A stretch of 64,000 nucleotides of DNA from a marine gamma proteobacterium HTCC2148. GTDB lineage: Bacteria > Pseudomonadota > Gammaproteobacteria > Pseudomonadales > Halieaceae. The stretch lies in the NCBI GenBank assembly GCA_000156295.1, contig DS999235.1, positions 2,389 to 66,388 of the forward strand, read 5' to 3'. The notes below the pieces were generated by a model. The model had not been told where the DNA came from. It saw nothing but the letters and a program-made list of their open reading frames with translations, and searched no databases. Each line of letters starts with the position of its first letter. Within the stretch, counting starts at the first letter, position 1. Positions 1 to 8,056 of this stretch are shown in pieces. Both the position numbers and the translations under genes were made by a program.

Positions 1-974
1 TTGTCTCCGGTTTTAGAGCACGGCTTGCTTCGGCTGTTGTCATTCTGAGCTGCTTTGCTCCACTGTGGGTCAACGCCGGCCCCGACGCGCCGAGGGGAGT
101 TGATCGCGAAGCTGTGATCATCTGGAGTCAGGGCGTGCGCCTTGCCGGCGATGTATATCGTCCCCATGACAGTGCTGACGGTCACAAGTTGCCCGGCATC
201 TTGATGGTTCCGGGCTGGGGCGGTAACAAAGAAAACGTGGGCAAGAACTATGCTAGCTACTTCGCAGAGGCAGGGTTTGTCGTGCTTACCTTCGATTTCA
301 AGGGTTGGGGTAAAAGCGACGGCCCGTTACTTGCGGCGACAAAGCTTGAGCCTACCGAAGAATCAGCGGAGGTAACACTCAAAGCCACTCATGTTCGCAA
401 GGTGGTTAGCCCTTTTTCTATGGCTGCTGATGTCAGGGCAGCTCTTCATTATCTCGGGGGTGAACCCGGTGTAATGTCGAACAAACTCGGTATATGGGGT
501 ACGTCCATGGGGGGCGCTCTGGCACTGGTGAGCGCAACCGGCGACGATCGCATTAAGGCCTATGTCACTCAGATGGGGCCGGTGAATTATTCCTACAATT
601 TAAAGCAGCTGCCTGCAGAATTGATGCGGCAAGCAGAAGCCGAGGCTGCGAGAGGCGAAATACCGCCTTATCCTGGGCCTGAAAGTGAAGGCGACCCGCG
701 TCTTCGCGGTTATCCAGACTGGGTTGCATTAAAGCAGTTCGAGCCATTGGCTAAGCTGAATCGGCTGGAGGCGCCAACACTGATCATTGATGCTGAAGAC
801 GAGACCTTATTCGACCCCTCGAAAAACGGGGGGCTGTTGTATGAATCGATAAAAGGGCGACTACCCTCGCGTTATGTCACTTACCCTGGTGGCCACTACG
901 AAATGTACCAGGGAGAAAACCTCAGCGCTTCAAGAGGTGAGGCACTGGCCTGGTTTGTTAAGTACCTGAATTAG
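1..974 (+). CDS. Exported alpha/beta hydrolase (5' end outside window)
   Basis: Alpha/beta-hydrolase of the dienelactone-hydrolase/X-Pro peptidase-like type, predicted to hydrolyse an ester or amide outside the cytoplasm. The nucleophile elbow GTSMGG lies near nt 505, the acid is probably in DAEDETLFDP, and the His is in GGHYEMY near the end. The frame is open from nt 3 and has no ATG before a GTG at 114. The residues before that GTG form a hydrophobic stretch (LASAVVILSCFAPLWVNAG) that reads as a signal peptide, so the true start lies left of the window and 114 would cut off the export signal. Substrate unknown. It may be part of the catabolic region that follows. Confidence 0.8.
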   Translation, partial: VSGFRARLASAVVILSCFAPLWVNAGPDAPRGVDREAVIIWSQGVRLAGDVYRPHDSADGHKLPGILMVPGWGGNKENVGKNYASYFAEAGFVVLTFDFKGWGKSDGPLLAATKLEPTEESAEVTLKATHVRKVVSPFSMAADVRAALHYLGGEPGVMSNKLGIWGTSMGGALALVSATGDDRIKAYVTQMGPVNYSYNLKQLPAELMRQAEAEAARGEIPPYPGPESEGDPRLRGYPDWVALKQFEPLAKLNRLEAPTLIIDAEDETLFDPSKNGGLLYESIKGRLPSRYVTYPGGHYEMYQGENLSASRGEALAWFVKYLN

Positions 975-1067
975 GTTTCCCCGCCCAGCAAAATTTCAAA
1001 GAAAGCGACATCTAAACGTTCGCTGTTTATACTGCCGGCTTTGTCTCTCAAAATCGGAAGCGAGTGA

Positions 1068-2099
1068 ATGAGTAAATTAAGTGATGATCCCCGCGTAGAT
1101 CCGCGTATCAAGGAATTGATGGGCTCCATGCCAGTCGCGGCTGCAAAGAATGTTGAGAACCGGGAGAAATTACTAGAGAGAGCGAGTAGGCCGGAAAGCT
1201 TGGCGCGGATGAATGAAATGACCGCAATGTTTGAGCTGGCAGACAATGAACAGGTTGCGCCTTCTGATGGGCTGAGTATCACAGAGCATGAATTTGTCTC
1301 GCAGCCGGACGGCAATACCATCAAAATCCAGTTCATCCGTCCTGATTCTGATCAGCATCTACCGTGCGTTTATTACATCCATGGCGGTGGCATGCAGTCC
1401 ATGTCCTGCTTTAACGGGCTTTATCGCGCATGGGGTAAGATCATCGCTGCTCAGGGAGTCGCGGTGGCGATGGTTGATTTCCGAAACTGCGTAACGCCGT
1501 CCTCGGCGCCCGAAGTCGCGCCATTTCCGGCGGGGCTAAATGATTGCGTATCAGGGCTACGCTGGCTGGTGAGCCAGGCCGAGGCGTTGGGTGTCGACTC
1601 CCAGCATATTATCGTCTCTGGTGAGAGCGGCGGCGGCAACTTGACACTCGCCACTGGTTTACAGCTGAAGAATGATGGCGATATTGGTTTGGTCAGGGGG
1701 CTCTATGCGTTATGCCCCTACATCGCAGGCGCCTGGCCGCAGGACCGTTACCCTTCGTCGGTGGAAAACAACGGCCTATTACTGGATCTTCATAACAATC
1801 ATGGCGCTGTGGCCTATGGTATTGCTGAATTCGAGAACGGAAATCCACTGGCATGGCCAGACTTTGCTTCAGAAGAAGATGTAAAGGGGCTGCCGCCCAC
1901 AGTTATCAGTGTCAATGAATGTGACCCGTTGCGAGACGAGGGCATTGCCTTTTATCGTTTGCTGCTGCGTGCTGGCGTGGCCGCCCGCTGTTTGCAGGTG
2001 ATGGGTACCATTCACGGAACCGAGATTTTTGCCGTGGCCTGTCCGGACGTGAGCCGCGAAACCGCAGCCAGTATTGCGCGTTTTTGCCGCGAAGTCTGA
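1068..2099 (+). CDS. Alpha/beta hydrolase, hormone-sensitive-lipase family
   Basis: Esterase/lipase-like hydrolase of 343 aa, in the HSL (bacterial family IV) group. The oxyanion motif HGGGM follows the strand VYYIHGGG, the nucleophile motif is GESGGG, the acid lies in NECDPLRDEG and the His in GTIHGTEIF. There is no signal peptide, so it is probably cytoplasmic. The N-terminal 80 residues form a cap-like helical segment usual in the family. It sits 93 nt after the exported hydrolase and 69 nt before an old-yellow-enzyme gene on the same strand, so the three may be co-transcribed. Substrate not predictable from sequence; a role in ester cleavage before acyl-CoA catabolism is inference. Confidence 0.85.
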   Translation: MSKLSDDPRVDPRIKELMGSMPVAAAKNVENREKLLERASRPESLARMNEMTAMFELADNEQVAPSDGLSITEHEFVSQPDGNTIKIQFIRPDSDQHLPCVYYIHGGGMQSMSCFNGLYRAWGKIIAAQGVAVAMVDFRNCVTPSSAPEVAPFPAGLNDCVSGLRWLVSQAEALGVDSQHIIVSGESGGGNLTLATGLQLKNDGDIGLVRGLYALCPYIAGAWPQDRYPSSVENNGLLLDLHNNHGAVAYGIAEFENGNPLAWPDFASEEDVKGLPPTVISVNECDPLRDEGIAFYRLLLRAGVAARCLQVMGTIHGTEIFAVACPDVSRETAASIARFCREV

Positions 2100-2113
2100 T
2101 GTTCATAAGCTCT

Positions 2114-2131
2114 GCACCCAACCCCGGGTGC
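2114..2131 (+). other. Intercistronic hairpin
   Basis: Perfect 6-bp inverted repeat GCACCC/GGGTGC with a 6-nt C-rich loop between the HSL-family hydrolase and the flavin oxidoreductase. No T run follows it on the plus strand, so it is not a standard intrinsic terminator. It may stabilise or partly attenuate the transcript. Confidence 0.35.
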
Positions 2132-2168
2132 GGGGTGACTCAATAAAAAAATAGCGATAACCAAAATT

Positions 2169-3476
2169 ATGCAAGAAAATTCAGCCAGTTCGAGACCCCT
2201 GCAGGATTCGTTAATCCTGCCCTGTGGAGCCACACTTGCCAATCGTGTTGCCAAGGCCGCGATGACAGAGGGTCTCGCTACAGCCGATGGGTTGCCTACC
2301 CCCGAGCTTGAAACGCTTTACGGGTTATGGAGTGACGGGGGCGCGGGCATGTTGCTATCAGGCAATATACAAGTGGATGCCGACCATCTGGAACGACCAG
2401 GTAATGTGGTTATAGATCGGGAGCCGAATGAGCAGATGAAGGCTGCTCTCGCCTCTTGGGCGCAGGCCGGTACACGCCAGGGTAATCACTTTTGGGCGCA
2501 AATCAGTCACGCGGGAAGACAGACCCAGAGCAACGTTAATCCGCATCCCAAGGCCCCCTCTGCAGTGAAACTTGGGCTGCCTGGCGGACAGTTCGGCGAG
2601 CCCGTGGCACTCACTGAAGCTGAAATACAAGACCTTGTGGGCCGCTTTGCGCTGTGCGCCCGGGCGGTTAAGGAGGCAGGTTTTACTGGCGTGCAAGTTC
2701 ATGCTGCTCACGGTTACTTGTTGTCCCAGTTTCTCAGCCCGCGCTCTAATGTGCGCACTGATCAATACGGAGGGGTGCTCGAAAATCGTGCGAGAATGTT
2801 ACTCGAGGTTGTGCGCGCTGTGCGTGAGAGTGTTGGCCCCTCTTTTCCCGTGGCGGTTAAGCTGAACAGCGCAGATTTCCAGCGAGGTGGATTTGATTTT
2901 GCCGATAGCTTGCAGGTTGCGCAGTGGTTACAGCGAGAAGGTGTCGATTTATTAGAGATCTCAGGTGGTACTTACGAGCAACCCAAACTTCTGGGTGTGG
3001 AAGGGGTAGAAGAAGTTGATCCGCAGGAGGTGGCGCAGTCTACCCAGCAGCGAGAGGCTTATTTTGTTGATTTTGCCGTCGCCATGCGCGAGCAGGTTTC
3101 AATTCCATTCATGGTGACCGGTGGTTTTCGTCGGCGCGACGCAATGGAGCAGGCGGTCGCTACTGCGGGAGCAAACATCATTGGTATTGGACGTCCCATG
3201 TGTGTGATGACTGATGCGCCGGAACAGTTATTTAAGGGACTCGATGAGCTTCCACGTTACGAGAATGAACTGTCTCTGTTTCCCAGCTGGCTGAGCTTTC
3301 TTAATCGTAGCCAGACACTTCGTACCATGGCGACGTTTAGCGTGCAGTATTGGTTTTACGCGCAGATTGATGAATTGGGGCGCACCGGGCGTGCCAGACC
3401 TGAAATGTCAGTGTTCAGCGCGACGCGCCGTTTGATGGCGTTGCAAAAGCACTTGATGGCTCAGCGTTCCAGCTAG
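2169..3476 (+). CDS. NADH:flavin oxidoreductase, old yellow enzyme family
   Basis: FMN-dependent TIM-barrel ene-reductase of 435 aa. Family signatures visible are the substrate-binding segment VQVHAAHGYLLSQFLSP followed by RTDQYGG, the segment VAVKLNSADFQRGGF, and the phosphate-binding part VTGGFRRR with IGIGRPM. Such enzymes reduce activated C=C bonds of enones or enoyl compounds, and some act in terpene or steroid breakdown. It lacks the C-terminal FeS/FAD domains of dienoyl-CoA reductase (about 670 aa), so it is the short form. It is convergent with the atu-like operon, which ends 120 nt further on. The exact substrate is unknown. Confidence 0.85.
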   Translation: MQENSASSRPLQDSLILPCGATLANRVAKAAMTEGLATADGLPTPELETLYGLWSDGGAGMLLSGNIQVDADHLERPGNVVIDREPNEQMKAALASWAQAGTRQGNHFWAQISHAGRQTQSNVNPHPKAPSAVKLGLPGGQFGEPVALTEAEIQDLVGRFALCARAVKEAGFTGVQVHAAHGYLLSQFLSPRSNVRTDQYGGVLENRARMLLEVVRAVRESVGPSFPVAVKLNSADFQRGGFDFADSLQVAQWLQREGVDLLEISGGTYEQPKLLGVEGVEEVDPQEVAQSTQQREAYFVDFAVAMREQVSIPFMVTGGFRRRDAMEQAVATAGANIIGIGRPMCVMTDAPEQLFKGLDELPRYENELSLFPSWLSFLNRSQTLRTMATFSVQYWFYAQIDELGRTGRARPEMSVFSATRRLMALQKHLMAQRSS

Positions 3477-3502
3477 CCAGTGGCATGGCTGCCATTGGCA
3501 AG

Positions 3503-3520
3503 AAACCGCCGGGAGGCGGG
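3503..3520 (-). terminator. Probable terminator of the atu-like operon
   Basis: In the convergent gap, the minus strand reads CCGCC-TCCC-GGCGG followed by TTTCTT: a 5-bp GC stem with a 4-nt loop and a short T-rich tail, about 80 nt past the stop of the biotin carboxylase gene. The tail is weak. Confidence 0.45.
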
Positions 3521-3596
3521 AATAGCCCTCTGGCAGTTAACCTGGCCGGTGAAAGCTTCGTAGTTCGGGCGAACCTTGCTAACGCGTAAATGCTGT

Positions 3597-5591
3597 TCAG
3601 GCTTCTGTATCGATGTCGATGAGCAAGTCGTCCGCAGCGACCTGGTTATTGGATTCTACCAGCACTTCGGTAACGGTACCTGAGGCGTCGGCGACAATCT
3701 CATAGTGCATTTTCATCGCTTCCAGTACAGCGAGAGTCTGCCCGCTTGCTACCTTGTCTCCTGCGCTAACTCTTATTTCCAGTAATAGACCGTGCATTGG
3801 AGCGACGACTTTACCGCTACCGCCAACCTCATTCTGCTGGCCATCAAGCCGAATTTGATCCTCGTAAACGTTGGCTCGACCGTTCATAGACAAATAAATT
3901 TTTCCCACACGGGGTGTCATGTATCGGACTGTGTGTTGCATGTCATCGATACTAATGTGAGCAGTGGTGCCGTCCATTGAGATCAGCTCAACGCTGACCT
4001 CGTTATCTGCGTTGAATACTTTGTAGAGCTTGTCGCCAAGGGGCGTCACGCTCAAATCGTGGGTAGTTACCTCACTGTGGGTATACTTTTTTCGGGAGAT
4101 CAGTGGGCTGGCGCTGGCCCAGTTGCGTAACTGGGGGGCAACAATGACTGCGCGATCGTAAAGCTCCTCGTATTCAAGTGAGAGTTGTAGTGCCGCGGCG
4201 ACAGCGCTATCGGTAAAATCGGGCTCCGGACTGCTTGTCTCTCCCTCCGCAAATTCCTCGGCGATAAAAGCTGTGGTGGCCTGGCCCTCTGCAAAACATC
4301 GTTTCTCAAGGCAGGCCACCAGGAAGTCGCTGTTATGTGTGGAGCCGAATAATACGGTTGCGTTCAGGGCTTCGATCAGGCGTAGACGGGCGATATCCCT
4401 TGTTGGACCGTGGGCTATCACTTTAGCGACCATCGGGTCATAAAAAGGTGAAATTTCCTGGCCTGTGCAGATACCACTGTCGATACGCACGCCAACGCCG
4501 CTGGCAGGAGACCATAGGTCTACGGATCCTGAGCTTGGCAAGAAATCCTGAGCGGGATCTTCCGTGTACAAGCGGGCCTCAATGGCATGTCCGGTGAGCG
4601 TAATGTCCTCCTGGTTAAGTCCCAGGGGCTCTCCCTGGGCCACCTGCAGTTGCAGTGCAACAAGGTCCAGGCCGGTAATCAGTTCGGTGACTGGATGCTC
4701 GACCTGTAAACGTGTGTTCATTTCAAGAAAGTAGAAAGTGCCTTTTTCGTCCAGCAAAAATTCAACCGTACCGGCACCGCGATAATGAATGCTTTTTGCG
4801 GCTGCTACAGCTGCTGCACCCATCTCGGCGCGCAAGGTGTCGGTCATGACGGGGCAGGGCGCTTCCTCTACTACTTTTTGGTGGCGGCGTTGCACCGAAC
4901 AGTCGCGCTCTCCCAGGTGAATCGTATTTCCCTGAGTGTCAGCAAATACCTGCACTTCTACATGGCGAGGCCGAACGATGGCCTTTTCCAGAATGAGCTC
5001 ACCGTTGCCAAAGGCTGATTCGGCCTCGGCGCGCGCTAGTTTGATGGCGTTGACCAGTTCAGCCATGTCGTTCACCAGGCGCATGCCTCTGCCACCGCCG
5101 CCTGCCGCCGCCTTCACCATTAATGGAGCGCTGATTTTCTCGCCTTCAGCGATCAGTGCCCTGTCGCTTTGGTCTGCACCTTCGTAGCCGGGGACACAGG
5201 GTACCTTAGCGTCTAGCATGCGGCGTTTGGCTTCTGCCTTGTTGCCCATCAGACGAATGGCATCGGGGCTGGGGCCGATAAAAATCAGGCCAGCTGCCTC
5301 GCAAGCGCAGGCGAAGTCCGCATTTTCACTGAGGAAGCCATAACCGGGATGGACGGCTTGTGCTCCACTGGTTCTCGCTGCCTCAATAATTTTTTCCTGT
5401 ACCAGGTAGGACTCGTTAACAGGGCTGGGTCCGATGAAGATAGCTTCATCGGCCATTTTTACGTGGGGAGCTCCTGCGTCTGCTTCAGAATACACTGCGA
5501 CAGTGCGATAGCCCTGTGCTTTGGCAGTGCGAATTACCCGGCAGGCTATCTCACCCCGGTTAGCGATCAATATGCTGGAAAATTTGGTCAT
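3597..5591 (-). CDS. atuF: Acyl-CoA carboxylase alpha (biotin) subunit, AtuF-like
   Basis: Biotin-dependent acyl-CoA carboxylase alpha chain of 664 aa. The order is biotin carboxylase N-terminal domain (IANRGEIACRVIRTA), ATP-grasp with the glycine loop AAAGGGGRGMR, biotin carboxylase C-terminal domain (NTRLQVEHPVTE), and a biotinyl domain whose acceptor Lys is in EAMKM near residue 627. It charges biotin with bicarbonate and ATP for the beta subunit. It is the last gene of a four-gene minus-strand operon, 15 nt after the crotonase, with the Shine-Dalgarno GCGGAG before its ATG. Adjacency to an AtuA-family gene favours geranyl-CoA carboxylase; methylcrotonyl-CoA carboxylase (LiuD) is the main alternative because the chains are very similar. 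Confidence 0.8.
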   Translation of the reverse strand: MTKFSSILIANRGEIACRVIRTAKAQGYRTVAVYSEADAGAPHVKMADEAIFIGPSPVNESYLVQEKIIEAARTSGAQAVHPGYGFLSENADFACACEAAGLIFIGPSPDAIRLMGNKAEAKRRMLDAKVPCVPGYEGADQSDRALIAEGEKISAPLMVKAAAGGGGRGMRLVNDMAELVNAIKLARAEAESAFGNGELILEKAIVRPRHVEVQVFADTQGNTIHLGERDCSVQRRHQKVVEEAPCPVMTDTLRAEMGAAAVAAAKSIHYRGAGTVEFLLDEKGTFYFLEMNTRLQVEHPVTELITGLDLVALQLQVAQGEPLGLNQEDITLTGHAIEARLYTEDPAQDFLPSSGSVDLWSPASGVGVRIDSGICTGQEISPFYDPMVAKVIAHGPTRDIARLRLIEALNATVLFGSTHNSDFLVACLEKRCFAEGQATTAFIAEEFAEGETSSPEPDFTDSAVAAALQLSLEYEELYDRAVIVAPQLRNWASASPLISRKKYTHSEVTTHDLSVTPLGDKLYKVFNADNEVSVELISMDGTTAHISIDDMQHTVRYMTPRVGKIYLSMNGRANVYEDQIRLDGQQNEVGGSGKVVAPMHGLLLEIRVSAGDKVASGQTLAVLEAMKMHYEIVADASGTVTEVLVESNNQVAADDLLIDIDTEA

Positions 5592-5606
5592 TGTTTTCTC
5601 CGCTTC

Positions 5607-6416
5607 CTATTCTGCTGCCCAGCTGGGTTTGCGCTTTTCCACAAAGGCGCTAACACCCTCCTTACCCTCGTCGCTCAGCATGCACTTGGCGAAGCCTCGC
5701 GAGGCGAAATCCAGAGCATCAGAACGTGTTCGGCGAGTCGTTTCGAAGACTATTTGTTTCGTTGCGGCATTCGCACCCGGAGCACAAAGCCTGATTTGTT
5801 CAAGCACGCCCTCGCATTTGGCTTCCATATCATTGGCATCCTCCGCGAGAATGTGTCCAATGCCGTAGTCGACCGCTTCGCTACCTTTGAACCGGGCGCC
5901 AGTCATCATCAACCGGCGAGCCTGCGTAAGACCCACGCGTTCTGTGACGAAAGGTGCGATCTGCGCTGGCGGTATACCGAGACTGGTTTCACTGAGTCGA
6001 AATCTGGCGTCCCTTGTCACTATGGTGACATCGCCGACGCAGGCGAGACCCAGACCGCCGCCGATTGCAGCGCCCTCAACCAGCATAATGGTTGCCTGGG
6101 GCTGCTCATTCAATTTGACCATCAAGTTGCCAAAGCTGCGATTGCCCCTCGCCATCTCCTCTTCGTCAGGTGCGCCGCTCTGTAGCCCGGATTTGAATCC
6201 CTTGATGTCACCGCCGGCGCAGAACATGCCGCCTTTGCCGCGAAGAATGAGGGTGCGCAACGAGCGATCCTCTCTCACCGCGTCTAACACCGCTTCCATT
6301 TCTTCTACCATCTCTGCGGACAGCGCGTTTTTAGCTTCTGGTCGATTAAGCCAAATCGTCAGGACGCTACCTTGCTGTTCAAGGACCAGGCACTTGGTTT
6401 GGGGTAATGTCGTCAT
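5607..6416 (-). CDS. atuE: Enoyl-CoA hydratase, AtuE-like
   Basis: Crotonase-fold protein of 269 aa with the oxyanion-hole segments FCAGGDIKGF and EGAAIGGGLGLA. In the Atu pathway AtuE hydrates isohexenylglutaconyl-CoA after geranyl-CoA carboxylation; in leucine breakdown LiuC does the same to methylglutaconyl-CoA. It lies between the two carboxylase subunits, as in both known operons, 17 nt after atuC and 15 nt before atuF. The Shine-Dalgarno AGGAGA sits 6-7 nt before the ATG. The assignment to Atu rather than Liu rests on the neighbouring AtuA-family gene, not on diagnostic residues. Confidence 0.75.
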   Translation of the reverse strand: MTTLPQTKCLVLEQQGSVLTIWLNRPEAKNALSAEMVEEMEAVLDAVREDRSLRTLILRGKGGMFCAGGDIKGFKSGLQSGAPDEEEMARGNRSFGNLMVKLNEQPQATIMLVEGAAIGGGLGLACVGDVTIVTRDARFRLSETSLGIPPAQIAPFVTERVGLTQARRLMMTGARFKGSEAVDYGIGHILAEDANDMEAKCEGVLEQIRLCAPGANAATKQIVFETTRRTRSDALDFASRGFAKCMLSDEGKEGVSAFVEKRKPSWAAE

Positions 6417-6433
6417 TTGTTATCTCCTGCAGA

Positions 6434-8056
6434 TTACACTCTAGCGATGCCGAAACTGTTTTCTCTCACCGTGCGATTGCGCTTTTCCCATACGGTTTCC
6501 AATAGAAACCCAAGCGTTTTTCGCGAATCACGTGGATCTATCATGCCGTCATCCAACATATGACCAGAGGTGTAGTAAGCACTGGACTGACTGTCAAAGA
6601 GATTGGCGAGATAAGCTTCTTGCTGCGCAATAACGTTCTCGTCCACATCCTGACCGGCGGCTTCAGCTTTGCCTCGCGCAACCATGGACATGGTTTTCGC
6701 TGCTTGTTCTCCGCCCATGACTCCCATACGGGCTTGGGGAAAAGTGTAGAGAAAGTCAGGCTCATAGCCGCGACCGCACATGCCATAGTTTCCTGCGCCG
6801 AAGCTGGCGCCGGTCATTAAGGTAATACGGGGTACTTCAAGATTTCGCACTGCCTGGATCATTTTTGCGCCGTGCTTGATCATCCCTGCTTGTTCAGATT
6901 TGGTGCCAACGATGTAGCCGGTTGTATTCTGTAGGAACACCATTGGAATATCTGATTGATCGCAGAGCTGCAAAAATTGCGTCGCCTTATTCGCTCCATC
7001 GGGGTCTATGGGGCCGTTGTTGCCAATAATACCGACGGGTAAACCGAATATTTCCGCCTGCAAACAGACGGTGGCTGAACCATAGCGTGATTTGAAGTCC
7101 ATAAAGTCGGAGCCGTCGACGATACGAGCAACGAGTTCACGCATATCATAGGGGGTGCGATAATCGCAGGGGATCACGCCAGCGATTTCATCGGGATCGT
7201 AAAGAGGTTCCAGGTAGTGGCCTCTGTTTGGCGCGTTACAACTCTTATTCCAACGTAATCGGTGAATAAGCTCTCGGCACATCTGCACCGCCTGGCCATC
7301 ATTTTCTGCGAGGTAGTCGGTTAGACCCGATATATTAGCGTGCATTTCTGCGCCACCCAGTTCCTCCTCGTTGGCTATTTCTCCGGTGGCAGCTTTGAGC
7401 AGTGGCGGACCGGCAAGAAACGCCCTGCCATTGCCTTTGACCGCAATAACGTAATCAGATAAACCGGGCATGTAGGCTCCGCCGGCGGTAGATGAGCCGT
7501 GCAGAATCGAAATCACTGGAATACCAGCCTTTGATAACTTCGCCAGATTGCCAAACAGGAAGCCGCCGTTGGAGAAACTCTCCACGGTGTACTTGATAAG
7601 ATCGCCGCCAGCACTTTCAACCAGATGCACCAGTGGAAGCTGTTGTTCCAGAGCAATTTCTTCTGCCCTGGTGATACGATAGCCGCCAGCAACCGTTAAT
7701 GAACCTGCCTGAATTCCACTGTCATCCACGACAATGATGCAGCGAACGCCACCGATAAAACCAATACCAGACATTACTGTAGAGCCGGGCACTGATTTGT
7801 CTGGATCGTCAGTGTCCAGTAAATAACCAGCGATATTACCGATAGACATAAATGGCATACCGGGGTCCAGCAGGCGAGCTAGTCTTTCGCGGGGAGTGAG
7901 TTGTCCTCTAGCCTCGAAGCGCGGGCGACGCTTCTCGGAAATTGTTGCTCCCCGGCTGTTCAGTTCACGCAGCTTTTGAATATGCTCCATCATGTCTTCC
8001 CTGTTTTTGCGGAAGCCTTCGGAATTCGTATTGATTTTGGACTTGAATATGCTCAT
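6434..8056 (-). CDS. atuC: Acyl-CoA carboxylase beta (carboxyltransferase) subunit, AtuC-like
   Basis: Carboxyltransferase beta chain of 540 aa with the two crotonase-like halves of the family. Signatures include RIVDGSDFMDFKSRYG, the segment GIIGNNGPI, LQNTTGYIVGTKSE and the glycine-rich MTGASFGAGNYGMCGRGYEP. It transfers CO2 from biotin to a branched enoyl-CoA, geranyl-CoA or 3-methylcrotonyl-CoA. Its ATG overlaps the stop of the AtuA-like gene by four bases (ATGA), so the two are translationally coupled. The motif set fits the MCC/GCC branch better than propionyl-CoA carboxylase. Confidence 0.8.
   Translation of the reverse strand: MSIFKSKINTNSEGFRKNREDMMEHIQKLRELNSRGATISEKRRPRFEARGQLTPRERLARLLDPGMPFMSIGNIAGYLLDTDDPDKSVPGSTVMSGIGFIGGVRCIIVVDDSGIQAGSLTVAGGYRITRAEEIALEQQLPLVHLVESAGGDLIKYTVESFSNGGFLFGNLAKLSKAGIPVISILHGSSTAGGAYMPGLSDYVIAVKGNGRAFLAGPPLLKAATGEIANEEELGGAEMHANISGLTDYLAENDGQAVQMCRELIHRLRWNKSCNAPNRGHYLEPLYDPDEIAGVIPCDYRTPYDMRELVARIVDGSDFMDFKSRYGSATVCLQAEIFGLPVGIIGNNGPIDPDGANKATQFLQLCDQSDIPMVFLQNTTGYIVGTKSEQAGMIKHGAKMIQAVRNLEVPRITLMTGASFGAGNYGMCGRGYEPDFLYTFPQARMGVMGGEQAAKTMSMVARGKAEAAGQDVDENVIAQQEAYLANLFDSQSSAYYTSGHMLDDGMIDPRDSRKTLGFLLETVWEKRNRTVRENSFGIARV

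Noticed and set aside
5349-6185. 278-codon open frame on the plus strand
   Set aside because: It lies opposite atuF and atuE, has no ribosome site or domain, and is a shadow of GC-biased coding on the other strand.
3597-8056. Reading the carboxylase genes as a leucine (Liu/MCC) operon
   Set aside because: Possible by sequence, but the overlapping AtuA-family gene upstream favours Atu; kept as the stated alternative.
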